From NCBI RefSeq assembly GCF_038443705.2, contig NZ_CP151767.2, forward strand, positions 248,001-312,000: DNA of 64,000 nucleotides, written 5' to 3'. Positions 33,067 to 43,330 of the stretch are shown here, piece by piece. Below the pieces are notes generated by a model, which was given only the letters and a program-made list of their open reading frames with translations, ran no database searches and had not been told where the DNA came from. This DNA is from Yoonia sp. SS1-5. GTDB taxonomy: Bacteria; Pseudomonadota; Alphaproteobacteria; Rhodobacterales; Rhodobacteraceae. Both the position numbers and the translations under genes were made by a program. How positions within the stretch are numbered: the first letter of the stretch is position 1; each line of letters opens with the position of its first letter.

Positions 33067-35040
33067 ATGTTGATCGAACTTGGACATTTCGCGCTGATTC
33101 TCGCCTTTGGGGTTGCCATCGTGCAGATGATCGTACCCATGGTTGGCGCGCATCGCGGCCATGTCGGATGGATGTCGGTGGCAGAACCTGCCGCGACCGT
33201 CCAATTCCTGCTGGTCAGCTTTTCATTTGCCGCGCTGACATGGGCGTTTGTGACGTCTGATTTCTCGCTTCAGCTTGTTTACGCAAACTCGCATACCGAC
33301 AAGCCGATGATCTACAAGATCACCGGTGTCTGGGGCAATCACGAAGGGTCCATGCTGCTGTGGATGGTGATCCTGGCGCTGTTCGGGGCCTGTGCTGCAT
33401 GGTTTGGGGACGGGCTGCCGACGCGGCTGCGGGCGCGGGTGCTGGCGGTGCAGGCCTCTATCTCTGTCGCGTTTTTCGCCTTTTTGATATTCACCTCAAA
33501 CCCGTTTTTGCGCCTGGCTGTGCCGCCGCTGAACGGGCGTGACCTGAACCCGCTTCTTCAGGATCCGGGCCTCGCGTTTCATCCGCCCTTTCTCTATCTC
33601 GGCTATGTCGGGCTGAGCATGTCGTTTTCCTTTGCGGTCGCGGCCTTGATCGAGGGGCGCGTTGATGCGGCATGGGGACGCTGGGTGCGCCCATGGACAC
33701 TGGCCGCCTGGATGTTTCTGACGGTTGGGATCGCGCTGGGATCATGGTGGGCGTATTACGAGCTGGGCTGGGGCGGTTTCTGGTTCTGGGACCCGGTCGA
33801 GAATGCCTCGTTCATGCCATGGCTTATTTCGGCGGCTCTGCTGCATTCGGCCATTGTGGTCGAAAAGCGCGAGGCGCTGAAAAGCTGGACGATCCTGCTG
33901 GCGATCCTGGCATTCGGCTTTTCGCTTTTGGGTGCGTTCATTGTGCGATCCGGCGTGCTGACATCGGTGCATGCCTTTGCCAACGACCCCGAGCGGGGGA
34001 TGCTGATCCTGATAATCCTTGCGATTTTCCTGGGCGGTGCGCTGACCCTGTTTGCATTCCGGGCCGGCGCCATGGAGGCCAAGGGCGTCTTTTCAGTGGT
34101 CAGCCGCGAAAGCGCCCTGATCCTGAACAATATTCTGCTGGCTGTCAGCTGCTTTGTCGTCTTTATCGGCACCATCTGGCCGTTGATTGCTGAGATTTTG
34201 TTCGACAGGACCCTGTCGGTCGGCCCGCCGTTTTTTGATGCGGCCTTTACCCCATTCATGGTGGCGATTGCGATTGTCCTGCCGCTTGGGTCGATCATCG
34301 CATGGAAACGCGGAACGCTTGGCCGCGCGGCCAAGCCCTTGGGGGCGTGGCTGTGCCTTGCCGTGGCACTTGCCGGGCTGACTTATGCGGTCCAAAGCGG
34401 TGGGTCTGCCCTGGGCCCGATTGGCGTTGCCTTGGGCATCTGGGTGTTTGGCGGCGCGGTCGCCGATCTGTGGATGCGCAGCGGCCGCGAAGGCTGGCTG
34501 AGCCGCTTGCGCCGGATCGCTCGCATGCCGCGTGCCGAATGGGGAAAGGCCACCGCGCATATCGGAATGGGTGTGACAATTTTTGGCGTCGCCGCCATGC
34601 TGGCCTGGGAACAGGAGGATATCCGCATCGCCGATATCGGGGATCGTTGGGATGTCGGGCAGTTTGCGTTTCAACTGGACGAGGTCGCGCAATTGGAGGG
34701 GCCAAACTACGTGACCACGATGGCCACCATGTCGGTTTGGCGTGGGGACACCCAAATCGGCGTTCTTGCGCCTGAAAAACGGTTCTACCCCGTCGCCAAT
34801 ATGCCCACGACCGAGGCTGCGATCAGCAACGGTATCCTGCGTGACATCTATGTGGTTGTGGGCGACCCGCAGGCAACCGGCGGGTGGGCCATCCGGGTCT
34901 ATATCAAACCCTTTGCCAACTGGATCTGGGGGGGCGCGATTTTGATGGCGCTTGGGGGGTGTTTCTCGCTCTCTGACAGGCGGTTGCGGGTTGGGGCCGC
35001 AGCGCGCAAAAAGGCACCCAAGGCGGTGCCCGCAGAATGA
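33067..35040 (+). CDS. ccmF: Cytochrome c heme lyase subunit CcmF
   Basis: Polytopic inner-membrane subunit of the system I heme ligation complex that transfers heme from CcmE to apocytochrome c. The 657-residue protein opens LIELGHFALILAFGVAI, has WGNHEGSMLLWMVILAL, and the tryptophan-rich WWD domain (GSWWAYYELGWGGFWFWDP) followed by ENASFMPWL; many membrane helices and a C-terminal periplasmic domain follow. ATG 33067 gives the usual N-terminus; ATG 33055 is possible, and neither has a strong ribosome site. It overlaps ccmH by 4 bases. Confidence 0.94.
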   Translation: MLIELGHFALILAFGVAIVQMIVPMVGAHRGHVGWMSVAEPAATVQFLLVSFSFAALTWAFVTSDFSLQLVYANSHTDKPMIYKITGVWGNHEGSMLLWMVILALFGACAAWFGDGLPTRLRARVLAVQASISVAFFAFLIFTSNPFLRLAVPPLNGRDLNPLLQDPGLAFHPPFLYLGYVGLSMSFSFAVAALIEGRVDAAWGRWVRPWTLAAWMFLTVGIALGSWWAYYELGWGGFWFWDPVENASFMPWLISAALLHSAIVVEKREALKSWTILLAILAFGFSLLGAFIVRSGVLTSVHAFANDPERGMLILIILAIFLGGALTLFAFRAGAMEAKGVFSVVSRESALILNNILLAVSCFVVFIGTIWPLIAEILFDRTLSVGPPFFDAAFTPFMVAIAIVLPLGSIIAWKRGTLGRAAKPLGAWLCLAVALAGLTYAVQSGGSALGPIGVALGIWVFGGAVADLWMRSGREGWLSRLRRIARMPRAEWGKATAHIGMGVTIFGVAAMLAWEQEDIRIADIGDRWDVGQFAFQLDEVAQLEGPNYVTTMATMSVWRGDTQIGVLAPEKRFYPVANMPTTEAAISNGILRDIYVVVGDPQATGGWAIRVYIKPFANWIWGGAILMALGGCFSLSDRRLRVGAAARKKAPKAVPAE

Positions 35041-35477
35041 GACGGCTGCTGATCATTCTGGTGATGCTCGCATCCCCGCTTTGGGCCGTCGAACCGCATG
35101 AAATCCTGGACGATCCGGCGCTGGAGGCACGGGCGCGGGCATTGTCGCAGGAACTGCGCTGCCCGGTCTGCCAGAATGAAAGCATCGACGAATCCCATGC
35201 GACGTTGGCGCAGGAGTTGCGTGTGATCCTGCGCGAGCGTCTGGTGGCCGGCGATACCGATGCCGAGGCGGTGGATTACATTGTTTCGCGCTACGGTGAA
35301 TTTGTATTGCTGCGGCCCGATGCGCGGGGCGCCAATCTGATCCTGTGGCTGGCACCGATCGGATTGCTTGTTCTGGCGCTGGGGATCGGATGGGGGGCCA
35401 TCCGCAAGCGGGCCCCGGCCCCGGAGGCGCTGTCGGACGAAGAAAAAGCGGAATTGGCCAAAATATTGCGATCCTGA
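35037..35477 (+). CDS. ccmH: Cytochrome c maturation protein CcmH
   Basis: A 146-residue membrane-anchored thiol reductase-like protein. A signal peptide (RRLLIILVMLASPLWA) is followed by the periplasmic three-helix domain with the redox motif LRCPVCQNESI and the conserved SRYGEFVLLRP, then one membrane helix (LILWLAPIGLLVLALGIGW) and a short tail. It keeps apocytochrome CXXCH thiols reduced for heme attachment. Coupled to ccmF by ATGA; no ccmI follows. Confidence 0.95.
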   Translation: MRRLLIILVMLASPLWAVEPHEILDDPALEARARALSQELRCPVCQNESIDESHATLAQELRVILRERLVAGDTDAEAVDYIVSRYGEFVLLRPDARGANLILWLAPIGLLVLALGIGWGAIRKRAPAPEALSDEEKAELAKILRS

Positions 35478-35549
35478 CGCGCCGTTCCTCTTTCCTGAAC
35501 CGATCAGTTCATTACTGTAGGCGCAACGCATTCATGGGGGACCCGGGCT

Positions 35550-36326
35550 ATGGACTATCAAGCAATCACACTTGTCATTCGCAATTCAGTTGCGATGCTG
35601 ACGTTGAACCGTCCCAAATTGATGAACGCGCTGAACACGCAGATGCGGGCCGAGATCACGCACGCGATGAAAGTCGCCGAAAAAGAGGCCCGCGTCGTGG
35701 TGATCACGGGTGCGGGGAACGCATTTTGTTCCGGACAGGATCTGGGCGATGGCGAGTCGGCTGTGTCGCTGGATATGGAACGCACGCTGCGCGACGAATA
35801 TGTGCCGATGCTGAAGTCCATTTTCGACTGCAGAGTACCGACCATTTCGGCGGTCAATGGCCCTGCCGCGGGGGCTGGGGCAAATCTGGCGCTGGCTGCG
35901 GATGTGGTGATTGCATCTGATGATGCCTATTTCATTCAGGCCTTTACCCGGATCGGGCTGATCCCTGATGCGGGCGGTACTTATTGGCTGCCCCGCCAGA
36001 TGGGGGCGGCCAAGGCAATGGGTGCGGCACTCTTCGCCGACAAGATCAGTGCGACCCAGGCCGCTGATTGGGGGATGATCTACGAAACCGTGCCGGCGGT
36101 CCAGTTTGTGGAACGTGTACAGGGCCGGGCGGCCCATCTGGCGCAGGGGCCAACGGTTGCCTACCGGCAGCTGAAAAAGGCGATCCGGGGCTCGTTCGAA
36201 AACTCGCTGGATGACCAACTCGCGCTCGAGGCGAAATTGCAGGGCCGGTGCGGACAGACCCGTGATTTTCAGGAAGGTGTCGTTGCATTCCTCGAAAAAC
36301 GGCCCGCGCGCTACGAAGGACGCTAA
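35550..36326 (+). CDS. Enoyl-CoA hydratase/isomerase family protein, PaaG-like
   Basis: A 258-residue crotonase. Motifs: ITGAGNAFCSGQDLGDG (first oxyanion-hole segment), NGPAAGAGANLALAADVVIA (second), and the acid region FTRIGLIPDAGGTYWLPR with Asp rather than the paired glutamates of classical hydratases. FCSGQDL and GLIPDAGGTYWLPR resemble PaaG, the ring-opening oxepin-CoA isomerase of phenylacetate degradation. No other paa genes are here, so a general enoyl-CoA isomerase is an alternative. It sits alone 73 bases after ccmH. Confidence 0.85.
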   Translation: MDYQAITLVIRNSVAMLTLNRPKLMNALNTQMRAEITHAMKVAEKEARVVVITGAGNAFCSGQDLGDGESAVSLDMERTLRDEYVPMLKSIFDCRVPTISAVNGPAAGAGANLALAADVVIASDDAYFIQAFTRIGLIPDAGGTYWLPRQMGAAKAMGAALFADKISATQAADWGMIYETVPAVQFVERVQGRAAHLAQGPTVAYRQLKKAIRGSFENSLDDQLALEAKLQGRCGQTRDFQEGVVAFLEKRPARYEGR

Positions 36327-36334
36327 GGGCTGGC

Positions 36335-36350
36335 CCCGCCAATAGGCGGG
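36335..36350. terminator. Hairpin between convergent genes
   Basis: CCCGCC and GGCGGG with an AATA loop, midway between the crotonase and the convergent DUF2087 gene; no T-tract on either strand. Confidence 0.4.
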
Positions 36351-36358
36351 ACCTTACC

Positions 36359-36856
36359 CTAAACCGCGCCGATCAAATGCAGGGCGTCAGGTGGTGGCTG
36401 TTGTTCAATGCGCCGGTAGGTCTTGCCGTCTTTGGTGCGGCTGACAAGCCGATGATCAATCAGCGACCGGCGCAGCAAAGCATGATCGCCAAAGCTGTGC
36501 CCGGCTTTTAGGATCGCGTTGACCTCCTTTTCGGACAAATCCGCCCGCGGAGGCAAAGCCGCCCAGAACACCCATAGACACAGCCCCTGTACGGCGGTTT
36601 GCTTGGGCCACCGGATCATGATGCCGGCGTCAAAGGTGCGCAGGGCGCGGTCCAGCTTTTTGCTGCCGGGCAGTTTGGGTGCCGTTGGTTTCGCGGCCCG
36701 CAGATGTTGATAATTGTCATAGCCCGCCGCCTTGGCCACCAATGCCAGCATCTTGGCGTGGCCGGGTGGTTTTTCCATTTGCAACAGGCTGTTACGCAGC
36801 GCTTTTGTAAAGGCTGACAGGTCGTCAATTGTAATTGCTATCGTCTCGCGTGGCAT
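36359..36856 (-). CDS. DUF2087-domain protein
   Basis: A 165-residue cytoplasmic protein. The C-terminal 75 residues match the DUF2087 pattern: DLSEKEVNAILKAGHSFGDH, followed by ALLRRSLIDHRLVSRTKDGK and a final YRRIEQ. This is a winged-helix-like module often attached to regulators. The N-terminal half begins with a hydrophilic helix (IDDLSAFTKALRNSLLQMEK) and a HAKMLALVAKAAGYDNYQHL segment reminiscent of glyoxalase-superfamily small domains. ATG 36856 has AAGG 7 bases upstream. Function unknown; DNA binding is a guess. Confidence 0.8.
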   Translation of the reverse strand: MPRETIAITIDDLSAFTKALRNSLLQMEKPPGHAKMLALVAKAAGYDNYQHLRAAKPTAPKLPGSKKLDRALRTFDAGIMIRWPKQTAVQGLCLWVFWAALPPRADLSEKEVNAILKAGHSFGDHALLRRSLIDHRLVSRTKDGKTYRRIEQQPPPDALHLIGAV

Positions 36857-37016
36857 GGTCTGGCCTTTTGTCATACATGCCGGATCCCGGTGCGGGAATT
36901 GATGGTCGCCCTTGTCGTCCGGCTGAAAAGGTCAGCTGTCCGTGATTGCCAATGTCAGGTTTAGCGTGACCCGGTTGGGTCGGCGACGCCTTGGTGAACT
37001 GATGACCGTCCTTTGC

Positions 37017-37523
37017 TTAGCCCAATGGGGCCGGACGTGGCAAGGCAAAGTAGACGCTGTCGGACCAGACGCCATTGATGCAGAATGTGTTTTTGGCCCG
37101 GTGGGTTTCCGCAAAGCCCAGTTTTTGCAGCAACCCGCAAGAGGCGGCGTTGTTGGGGTCTGCATCGGCGGTCAGCCGGGCATGATCCGTTGTGGTAAAA
37201 AGATGGGGAATGATCGCCCGCATCGCCTCGGTCAGGATACCTTGCCGCCAATAGCGCGGATCAAGCATGAACCCGATTTCGTCGTCGCGAAAATTGCCCG
37301 CATTGCCAATATAACTGTCGTTCAGGGTGATCTGGAAATTCACAGGGGCCGCGGCCCAGGCTGCGATCCGGCGGTCCAGAAGGTCCTTGGTGATCTGGGG
37401 TGTTTCATGCGGCGGGGTCGACCAATAGCGCATCGCATGCGGATCGCTATAGACTGCAAACATCCGGTCCAGATCTTCGGGCAGTGGTGCGCGCAAGATC
37501 AGCCGTTCGGTCAACAGGCGCAT
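37017..37523 (-). CDS. GNAT-family acetyltransferase (RimJ/RimL type)
   Basis: A 168-residue N-acetyltransferase. The opening LLTERLILRAPLPEDLDRMF and the later DEIGFMLDPRYWRQGILTEA with its acetyl-CoA-binding loop (RQGILTEA) and ASCGLLQKLGF are typical of RimJ/RimL-like proteins. ATG 37523 follows a G-rich ribosome site. It lies downstream of gltA beyond a strong terminator, so it is transcribed separately. Substrate unknown. Confidence 0.88.
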   Translation of the reverse strand: MRLLTERLILRAPLPEDLDRMFAVYSDPHAMRYWSTPPHETPQITKDLLDRRIAAWAAAPVNFQITLNDSYIGNAGNFRDDEIGFMLDPRYWRQGILTEAMRAIIPHLFTTTDHARLTADADPNNAASCGLLQKLGFAETHRAKNTFCINGVWSDSVYFALPRPAPLG

Positions 37524-37541
37524 TGATCCGCCCCCCTTATG

Positions 37542-37565
37542 AAAAGGGCCGCCCGAAGGCAGCCC
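37542..37565 (-). terminator. Rho-independent terminator of gltA
   Basis: 8-bp G+C-rich stem with one G-U pair (arms 37546-37553 and 37558-37565), a TTCG tetraloop on the minus strand, then TTTT. It lies 7 bases beyond the gltA stop. Confidence 0.88.
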
Positions 37566-37571
37566 CATACG

Positions 37572-38870
37572 TCATCCGCGTTTCTCGATATCCACATAAT
37601 CGCGGGCCATCTCGCCAAGATAAAGCTGACGGGGCCGGCCGATGCGCAATTGTGGATCGGCAAGCTGCTCTTTCCATTGTGAAATCCAGCCCACCGTCCG
37701 GGCAAGGGCAAAGATTGGCGTGAACATGGATGTGGGAAAGCCCATCGCCTCGAGGATGATGCCGGAATAGAAATCCACGTTCGGGAACAGTTTCTTGTCG
37801 GCAAAATACGGATCGGCCAGTGCCTGTTTTTCCAGTTCCTTGGCGACCTGCAGGATCGGGTTATTCTCGACGCCCAAAAGATCCAGCACTTCGTCCGCGC
37901 TTTCCTTCATCACGGTCGCGCGGGGATCAAAGTTCTTGTAGACGCGATGGCCAAAGCCCATCAGGCGATAGCTGTCATTCTTGTCCTTGGCGCGTGCGAT
38001 GAATTCCGGAATGCGGTCTGGCGTGCCGATTTCCTTGAGCATTTCAAGGCATGCCTGGTTTGCGCCACCATGGGCCGGCCCCCACAGGCAGGCGATGCCA
38101 GCGGCGATACAGGCAAACGGGTTGGCACCCGAGGATGAGGCAAGGCGCACGGTCGATGTCGATGCGTTCTGCTCGTGATCCGCGTGCAGGGTGAAAATCC
38201 GGTCCATCGCGCGGGACAGGATCGGGTTGACGTTGTATTCCTCGGCCGGGACGGAAAAGCACATATGCAGGAAGTTGGCCGCATAATCGAGATCATTGCG
38301 CGGATAAACGAAGGGCTGCCCGACCGAATATTTATAGGCCATTGCCGCAATCGTCGGCATTTTGGCGATCAGGCGGATCGAGGCCACCTCGCGCTGATGC
38401 GCGTCGGTGATGTCGGTACTGTCATGATAGAATGCCGACATGGCCCCAACGACACCGACCATTGTCGCCATCGGGTGCGCGTCGCGGCGGAACCCACGAA
38501 AGAAATTGTGCATCTGTTCGTGGATCATGGTGTGGTTGGTCACCAGCGACTCGAATTTTTCCAGCTCTTCCGCTGATGGCAATTCACCGTAAAGCAGCAG
38601 GTAGCAAACCTCGAGGTAGTGGGACTTGCTGGCCAACTGATCAATGGGATAGCCGCGATGCAGCAGCACACCTTCTTCGCCGTCGATAAAGGTGATGGTG
38701 CTGTCGCAAGCCGCGGTCGAGGTAAAGCCAGGGTCGTAGGTGAACACGTCGGCCTGGCCATAAAGCTTGCGGATGTCGATGACATCGGGGCCGCCGGTGG
38801 GGGAATGAACCGGCAACTCATAGCTTTCGCCGTTGATGGTCAGTGTCGCGGTTTGTGTGTTTTCTGCCAT
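37572..38870 (-). CDS. gltA: Citrate synthase
   Basis: Condenses acetyl-CoA with oxaloacetate, the entry of the TCA cycle. The 432-residue, type II (hexameric Gram-negative) length agrees. Landmarks: [38 protein letters not shown] with the catalytic histidine, [15 protein letters not shown] with the second histidine, and [20 protein letters not shown] with the catalytic aspartate. ATG 38870 is followed by the short family N-terminus. It has its own terminator. It lies just downstream of gltX, the usual order in Rhodobacterales. Confidence 0.97.
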   Translation of the reverse strand: MAENTQTATLTINGESYELPVHSPTGGPDVIDIRKLYGQADVFTYDPGFTSTAACDSTITFIDGEEGVLLHRGYPIDQLASKSHYLEVCYLLLYGELPSAEELEKFESLVTNHTMIHEQMHNFFRGFRRDAHPMATMVGVVGAMSAFYHDSTDITDAHQREVASIRLIAKMPTIAAMAYKYSVGQPFVYPRNDLDYAANFLHMCFSVPAEEYNVNPILSRAMDRIFTLHADHEQNASTSTVRLASSSGANPFACIAAGIACLWGPAHGGANQACLEMLKEIGTPDRIPEFIARAKDKNDSYRLMGFGHRVYKNFDPRATVMKESADEVLDLLGVENNPILQVAKELEKQALADPYFADKKLFPNVDFYSGIILEAMGFPTSMFTPIFALARTVGWISQWKEQLADPQLRIGRPRQLYLGEMARDYVDIEKRG

Positions 38871-38940
38871 TTGTCTTCCCCTTGTGGACCAGCGCATTGG
38901 CGGCGCGGGTGCGGCTGCGTCTTGGATGTCCAGCTATCTG

Positions 38941-38957
38941 CAATTCGTAACGAATTG
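38941..38957. repeat. Perfect palindrome 3' of gltX / upstream of gltA
   Basis: CAATTCG-TAA-CGAATTG, 3 bases past the gltX stop and 71 bases before the gltA start. It could be a weak terminator for gltX or an operator of gltA; there is no T-tract. Confidence 0.4.
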
Positions 38958-38960
38958 ATT

Positions 38961-40355
38961 TCAGCTGCTGGCGTCCTTGAGGCGGGCGAGCGTCTCGTCG
39001 CGTCCCAGAACCAACATCATATCAAAAACACTCGGAGAGACTGGCCGCCCCGCCAGCGCCGCGCGAAGCGGCCCGGCAAGTTTGCCCAATTTCATGTCGT
39101 GGCTGGCCGCAACAGAGGAAACAACACCCTCCAAGGTGTCTCGCGACCAGCTAGCATTTTGCAACTGCGGCGTCAATTCAGACAGTATACCACGGGATAC
39201 ATCATCCAGCGCCTTCGCCGCTTTCTCATCTGGCGAAATCGGGCGTGACGTCAGGATAAAATGCGCTTTTTCAATAAGTTCCGGGAATGTTTTGGCGCGT
39301 TCCTTCAGGCAGTACATGCCGGTCAACATTCCGTCAGCTTGTGTTTCGGACAGCGGATCAGCGTTGGTGACGTAAAGGAATGCAGCCATTTCTTGCAGCA
39401 GCGCAGCATCCGTCGATGCGGCGATGTGCTGCCCGCAGATGCTTTCGAGTTTTTTGAAGTCGAACCGGGCCGGGGATTTCCCAATTCCGGCCAGGTCGAA
39501 CCATTCGCGCGCCTGTGCATCGGTAAAGAACTCATCGTCCCCATGGCTCCATCCCAGCCGGGTCAGGTAATTGCGCATCCCCGCCGCCGGATAGCCCATT
39601 GCCTGATATTCCGCCGCACCGGTGGCCCCGTGTCGTTTTGACAGCTTTTTGCCGTCGGGCCCAAAGATCAGCGGGATATGGGCAAGGGTCGGGGCGTCCC
39701 AGCCCATGGCCTGATAGATCATGTTCTGCCGAAACGCGTTTGCCAGATGATCATCGCCGCGGATCACATGCGTGACCCCCATGTCGTGATCATCAACAAC
39801 CACCGCCAGCATATAGACCGGGGTGCCGTCAGATCGCAAAAGAACCATGTCATCAAGCTGATCATTGGACCACGTCACGTCGCCCTGCACCTCGTCATGC
39901 AGCGTGGTTTGCCCGTCACGCGGGGCTTTGATCCGGATCACATAAGGGGCGTCGGGATGCTGGGCCTCTGGCACGTCGCGCCATGGCGACCGGAAAAGGG
40001 TTGATGTCTTTTCGGCACGGGCTTTTTCGCGAAAGGCCTCGATTTCGTCCTGGGTGCTAAAGCATTTGAACGCATGTCCTGCGGCCAGCATCTGATTGGC
40101 CACCTCGGCATGGCGGGCCGCGTTGGCGTTCTGGCTGATCGGGTCACCATCCCAGTCCAGTCCCAGCCAGCGCAACCCGTCAAGGATGGCCTGCCTGTTG
40201 GCATCCGTTGATCGGGCCTTGTCGGTATCCTCGATCCGCAGCAGGAATTTGCCGCCCCGACCGCGGGCATAGAGCCAGTTGAACAGGGCGGTACGGGCGC
40301 CGCCGATATGCAGGGCGCCGGTGGGGGACGGGGCGAAACGTGTGACAACTGCCAT
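38961..40355 (-). CDS. gltX: Glutamate--tRNA ligase
   Basis: Class I aminoacyl-tRNA synthetase of 464 residues. The HIGH-type motif [20 protein letters not shown] opens the protein, [12 protein letters not shown] follows, and the KMSKS-type motif is [11 protein letters not shown] near residue 245. The anticodon-binding C-terminal domain is complete. A second gltX copy is common in alphaproteobacteria and may use tRNA-Gln; which role this one has cannot be decided here. Divergent from comEC. Confidence 0.95.
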   Translation of the reverse strand: MAVVTRFAPSPTGALHIGGARTALFNWLYARGRGGKFLLRIEDTDKARSTDANRQAILDGLRWLGLDWDGDPISQNANAARHAEVANQMLAAGHAFKCFSTQDEIEAFREKARAEKTSTLFRSPWRDVPEAQHPDAPYVIRIKAPRDGQTTLHDEVQGDVTWSNDQLDDMVLLRSDGTPVYMLAVVVDDHDMGVTHVIRGDDHLANAFRQNMIYQAMGWDAPTLAHIPLIFGPDGKKLSKRHGATGAAEYQAMGYPAAGMRNYLTRLGWSHGDDEFFTDAQAREWFDLAGIGKSPARFDFKKLESICGQHIAASTDAALLQEMAAFLYVTNADPLSETQADGMLTGMYCLKERAKTFPELIEKAHFILTSRPISPDEKAAKALDDVSRGILSELTPQLQNASWSRDTLEGVVSSVAASHDMKLGKLAGPLRAALAGRPVSPSVFDMMLVLGRDETLARLKDASS

Positions 40356-40361
40356 GAAAAA

Positions 40362-40376
40362 TTAACCTTTCGCTAA
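40362..40376. promoter_or_regulatory. CtrA-like box in the gltX-comEC region
   Basis: TTAA-N7-CTAA followed by C, one mismatch from the CtrA full-site consensus TTAA-N7-TTAA. It lies between the gltX start and the comEC start. CtrA-dependent competence genes are known in Rhodobacter capsulatus. Confidence 0.35.
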
Positions 40377-40436
40377 CCAGCTTTGCCGCAATATGAGGCT
40401 CGCGCTCGGGATACGAAACTGCGGGGTGAAGGACAA

Positions 40437-42560
40437 GTGCGTGCCGTGCTGGAAGACGCGCTGTTGGCCCAACGTGGCGGGTTGATCGGCTGGGTTCCTG
40501 TCTGCCTTGCCATCGGCATTGGTGGCTATTTTTCGCTGCCATCAGAGCCGGGCATCATCGCCATGATATGCGCCGGGGTCAGTACGATGGCGCTTTGGGT
40601 CATCGGTCGGCTGGTTCCTGTCGCCTATAGGCCGCTGATCGTGGCGCTCGCCCTGATCATCATCGGCGCAGGTCTGGCAAAATGGCGGACGGATGCGGTT
40701 GACGCACCTGTCCTTGGTTTTCGCTACTATGGCGCAATCGAAGGGCGGGTGGTGAATATTGATCGCTCCGCCAGTGATGCGATACGGCTGACATTGGACC
40801 GGGTTGTTCTGGAACGCATGGCGCCGGACCGGACGCCTGAACGGGTCCGCGTCTCGCTGCATGGTGATCAGGTGCTGCGGGGGTTTCAGCCGGGTGAGAC
40901 GCTGATCATGACTGGCCATCTCTCGCCGCCTGCGGGCCCGGCCGAGCCGGGGGGCTTTGATTTCCAGCGTCATGCCTGGTTTTTGCAGTTGGGGGCCGTG
41001 GGATACACCCGCACACCTGTTCTGCGCTTGGCCGCTGCGGATGATGCGGGATCGTGGCGGATGAAAATCTTTGCCATGCGCATGGCAATTTCGACCGCAG
41101 TGCGCAGCGCGATGCCCGGGGAACCGGGCGCCTTTGCTGCCGCCATCATGACCGGGGACAGGTCGGGAATGGGGCAGGGGACCTTGGCCGATTTGCGCGC
41201 CTCGAACCTGGCGCACCTGCTGGCGATTTCGGGGCTTCATATGGGGCTTTTGACAGGCTTCATCTTTGCGGCGGTCAGATACGGGCTGGCCTTTATCCCC
41301 GCGATTGCATTGCGCTGGCCGACCAAGAAAATTGCCGCGATCTGCGCGCTGTTGGTCGGCGCATTCTATCTGGCCTTGTCAGGTGGCAATGTAGCGACCG
41401 AGCGGGCCTATGTCATGGTGGCTGTGATGTTGCTGGCCGTTCTGCTGGACCGCCGGGCGCTTAGCCTGCGCGCGGTTGCAATGGCCGCGATCATCATCCT
41501 TGTCTGGCAGCCAGAATCCCTTACAGGTCCGGGGTTTCAGATGTCCTTTGCGGCCACAACTGCACTTGTCGCCGTATTTGGCTGGCTGCGCCGGTTCGAG
41601 ATGCATCAATTGCCCCGTTGGACACGCCCGGTCTTGTCTGTGGTGATTTCGTCCGCTGTGGCCGGATTTGCGACGGCCCCTTTTGCGGCCGCACATTTCA
41701 ACCAGTTCGCGCATTTTGGCCTGATCGCCAATTTGTTGAGCGTGCCGTTGATGGGCACACTTGTCATGCCTGCAGCCGTGTTGGCGGCGGTGCTGGCGCC
41801 CCTGGGCCTGTGGGATATCGGCCTGTGGCTGATGAGCCTTGGTTTGCAATGGATCCTGTTTGTTGCCGATCAGGTGGCCGGCCTGGACGGGGCTGTGGGC
41901 CATATCATGGCGCCGCAGCCAGCGGTTTTGCCTGTCATGGCGTTGGGCCTGCTCTGGATCGTCCTTTGGCGCGGGCAAGGGCGATGGGCGGGCGGTCTGG
42001 CCGTCGCGGCCGCCTTCCTGTTATGGCAGCAGACCGCGCGGCCAGATCTGCTGATTGCAGATAATGGCAGCCTGATTGGTCTGTTGGGCGAGGAGGGGCG
42101 GATCCTGTCCAAGCCCAAGGGCAGCGGCTTTGTTGCTGGCATCTGGTTAGAGAATGATGGTGCACCGGTTGCCCAAGATATCGCGGCGGCACGGCCGGGG
42201 CTGACCCGTGACGGGCGGGTCTTGGCGGCGTCTTTGGGGGATTGGCAGGTGCTGCAAGTGTCGGGAAAAACCGCGCTTGCCGATCTGGTGGCGTGTGGAG
42301 GGGCGGACATTCTGATCAGTAATCAGGAGGTCGCGTCACCAAGGCCATGTATTGTTTTTGATATCAAGCGCTTACGCGACACGGGCGCGTTGGCGCTTGA
42401 CCTGACGGATGGCGGCGATCTGCGCGTGACAACCGCACAAGGCCGGGCCGGGATACGCCCATGGAACCGGACGCAGCGCCCGGTCCCCCATCAATGGGTG
42501 CTCAAGAAGACAGATCCCGATCTAGCAAGCGATCCGTCCCTGATCCTTAGTAGGTTCTGA
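40437..42560 (+). CDS. comEC: ComEC/Rec2 DNA-uptake channel
   Basis: Inner-membrane channel for transforming DNA, also needed by cells receiving GTA DNA in R. capsulatus. The protein of about 707 residues has an N-terminal OB-like DUF4131 part, the competence domain with [20 protein letters not shown] and [20 protein letters not shown] plus many membrane helices, and a C-terminal soluble part that is short and lacks an intact metallo-beta-lactamase motif. The start is uncertain: GTG 40437, GTG 40446 or TTG 40383; GAAGGA at 40428 supports one of the two GTGs. The 3' end overlaps lexA by 14 bases, convergently. Confidence 0.88.
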   Translation: MRAVLEDALLAQRGGLIGWVPVCLAIGIGGYFSLPSEPGIIAMICAGVSTMALWVIGRLVPVAYRPLIVALALIIIGAGLAKWRTDAVDAPVLGFRYYGAIEGRVVNIDRSASDAIRLTLDRVVLERMAPDRTPERVRVSLHGDQVLRGFQPGETLIMTGHLSPPAGPAEPGGFDFQRHAWFLQLGAVGYTRTPVLRLAAADDAGSWRMKIFAMRMAISTAVRSAMPGEPGAFAAAIMTGDRSGMGQGTLADLRASNLAHLLAISGLHMGLLTGFIFAAVRYGLAFIPAIALRWPTKKIAAICALLVGAFYLALSGGNVATERAYVMVAVMLLAVLLDRRALSLRAVAMAAIIILVWQPESLTGPGFQMSFAATTALVAVFGWLRRFEMHQLPRWTRPVLSVVISSAVAGFATAPFAAAHFNQFAHFGLIANLLSVPLMGTLVMPAAVLAAVLAPLGLWDIGLWLMSLGLQWILFVADQVAGLDGAVGHIMAPQPAVLPVMALGLLWIVLWRGQGRWAGGLAVAAAFLLWQQTARPDLLIADNGSLIGLLGEEGRILSKPKGSGFVAGIWLENDGAPVAQDIAAARPGLTRDGRVLAASLGDWQVLQVSGKTALADLVACGGADILISNQEVASPRPCIVFDIKRLRDTGALALDLTDGGDLRVTTAQGRAGIRPWNRTQRPVPHQWVLKKTDPDLASDPSLILSRF

Positions 42561-43233
42561 TCAGGCCAACCAACCGGCCCTGAACCTTGACCTGATCATC
42601 GCGGAAAACCCGGGTCTCATAGGCCGGGTTTGCAGCCTCAAGGGCGATGGCACCCCCATTGCGCCGGAACCGTTTCAAGGTGGCTTCATGCCCCTCGACC
42701 AAGGCAACAACAATATCTCCGTTATCGGCAACGGTTGTCTCGCGGATGACAACGACATCGCCATCGTTGATGCCCGCGTCGATCATCGAATCGCCTTTGA
42801 CTTCAAGGGCGTAGTGATCGCCGGCCCCGACCATTGATTGCGGGACATGCACGTTATGTGACGCCTCGCTAATCGCCTCGATCGGGACACCGGCGGCAAT
42901 ACGGCCCATCAAGGGCAGTTCCACGGCGCCATCTGACAGGGGGATCGCGGCAGGCGGTGTATTGTCAGGTTTGTCACCGTCAATGACGCGCGGGTTGAAC
43001 CCGGTTTTGCCCTGCATCGCGTCCGGCAGCTTCACAATCTCAAGCGCGCGGGCGCGATGCGCCAGACGGCGGATGAAACCGCGCTCCTCCAACGCCGTGA
43101 TCAGGCGGTGAATGCCCGATTTTGAGCGCAGGTCCAGCGCCTCTTTCATTTCGTCAAAGCTGGGTGGAACGCCATCGCGTTGCACCCGCTTGTGAATGAA
43201 TTCCAGCAGATCGAGTTGTTTCTTGGTCAGCAT
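42547..43233 (-). CDS. lexA: LexA repressor
   Basis: Master SOS repressor of 228 residues. The N-terminal winged helix ([40 protein letters not shown]) binds DNA; the autocleavage site is the Ala-Gly in IAAGVPIEA; the catalytic serine lies in [14 protein letters not shown] and the lysine in [11 protein letters not shown] 43233 gives the conserved start. A GTTC-N7-GTTC SOS box 31-45 bases upstream shows autoregulation. It lies in the conserved order moeA-lexA-comEC. Confidence 0.97.
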   Translation of the reverse strand: MLTKKQLDLLEFIHKRVQRDGVPPSFDEMKEALDLRSKSGIHRLITALEERGFIRRLAHRARALEIVKLPDAMQGKTGFNPRVIDGDKPDNTPPAAIPLSDGAVELPLMGRIAAGVPIEAISEASHNVHVPQSMVGAGDHYALEVKGDSMIDAGINDGDVVVIRETTVADNGDIVVALVEGHEATLKRFRRNGGAIALEAANPAYETRVFRDDQVKVQGRLVGLIRTY

Positions 43234-43263
43234 CGCATCATCCCCTGTTGAGGTTTTGCATAT

Positions 43264-43278
43264 GTTCTATTCATGTTC
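43264..43278. promoter_or_regulatory. SOS box (LexA operator) of lexA
   Basis: GTTC-TATTCAT-GTTC, an exact match to the alphaproteobacterial LexA site GTTC-N7-GTTC, 31 bases upstream of the lexA start codon. Confidence 0.9.
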
Positions 43279-43330
43279 TTGTTTTGTGTCAACAATCCTG
43301 GCGATAGGGCGCATGTGGATTGCCGGCCCG

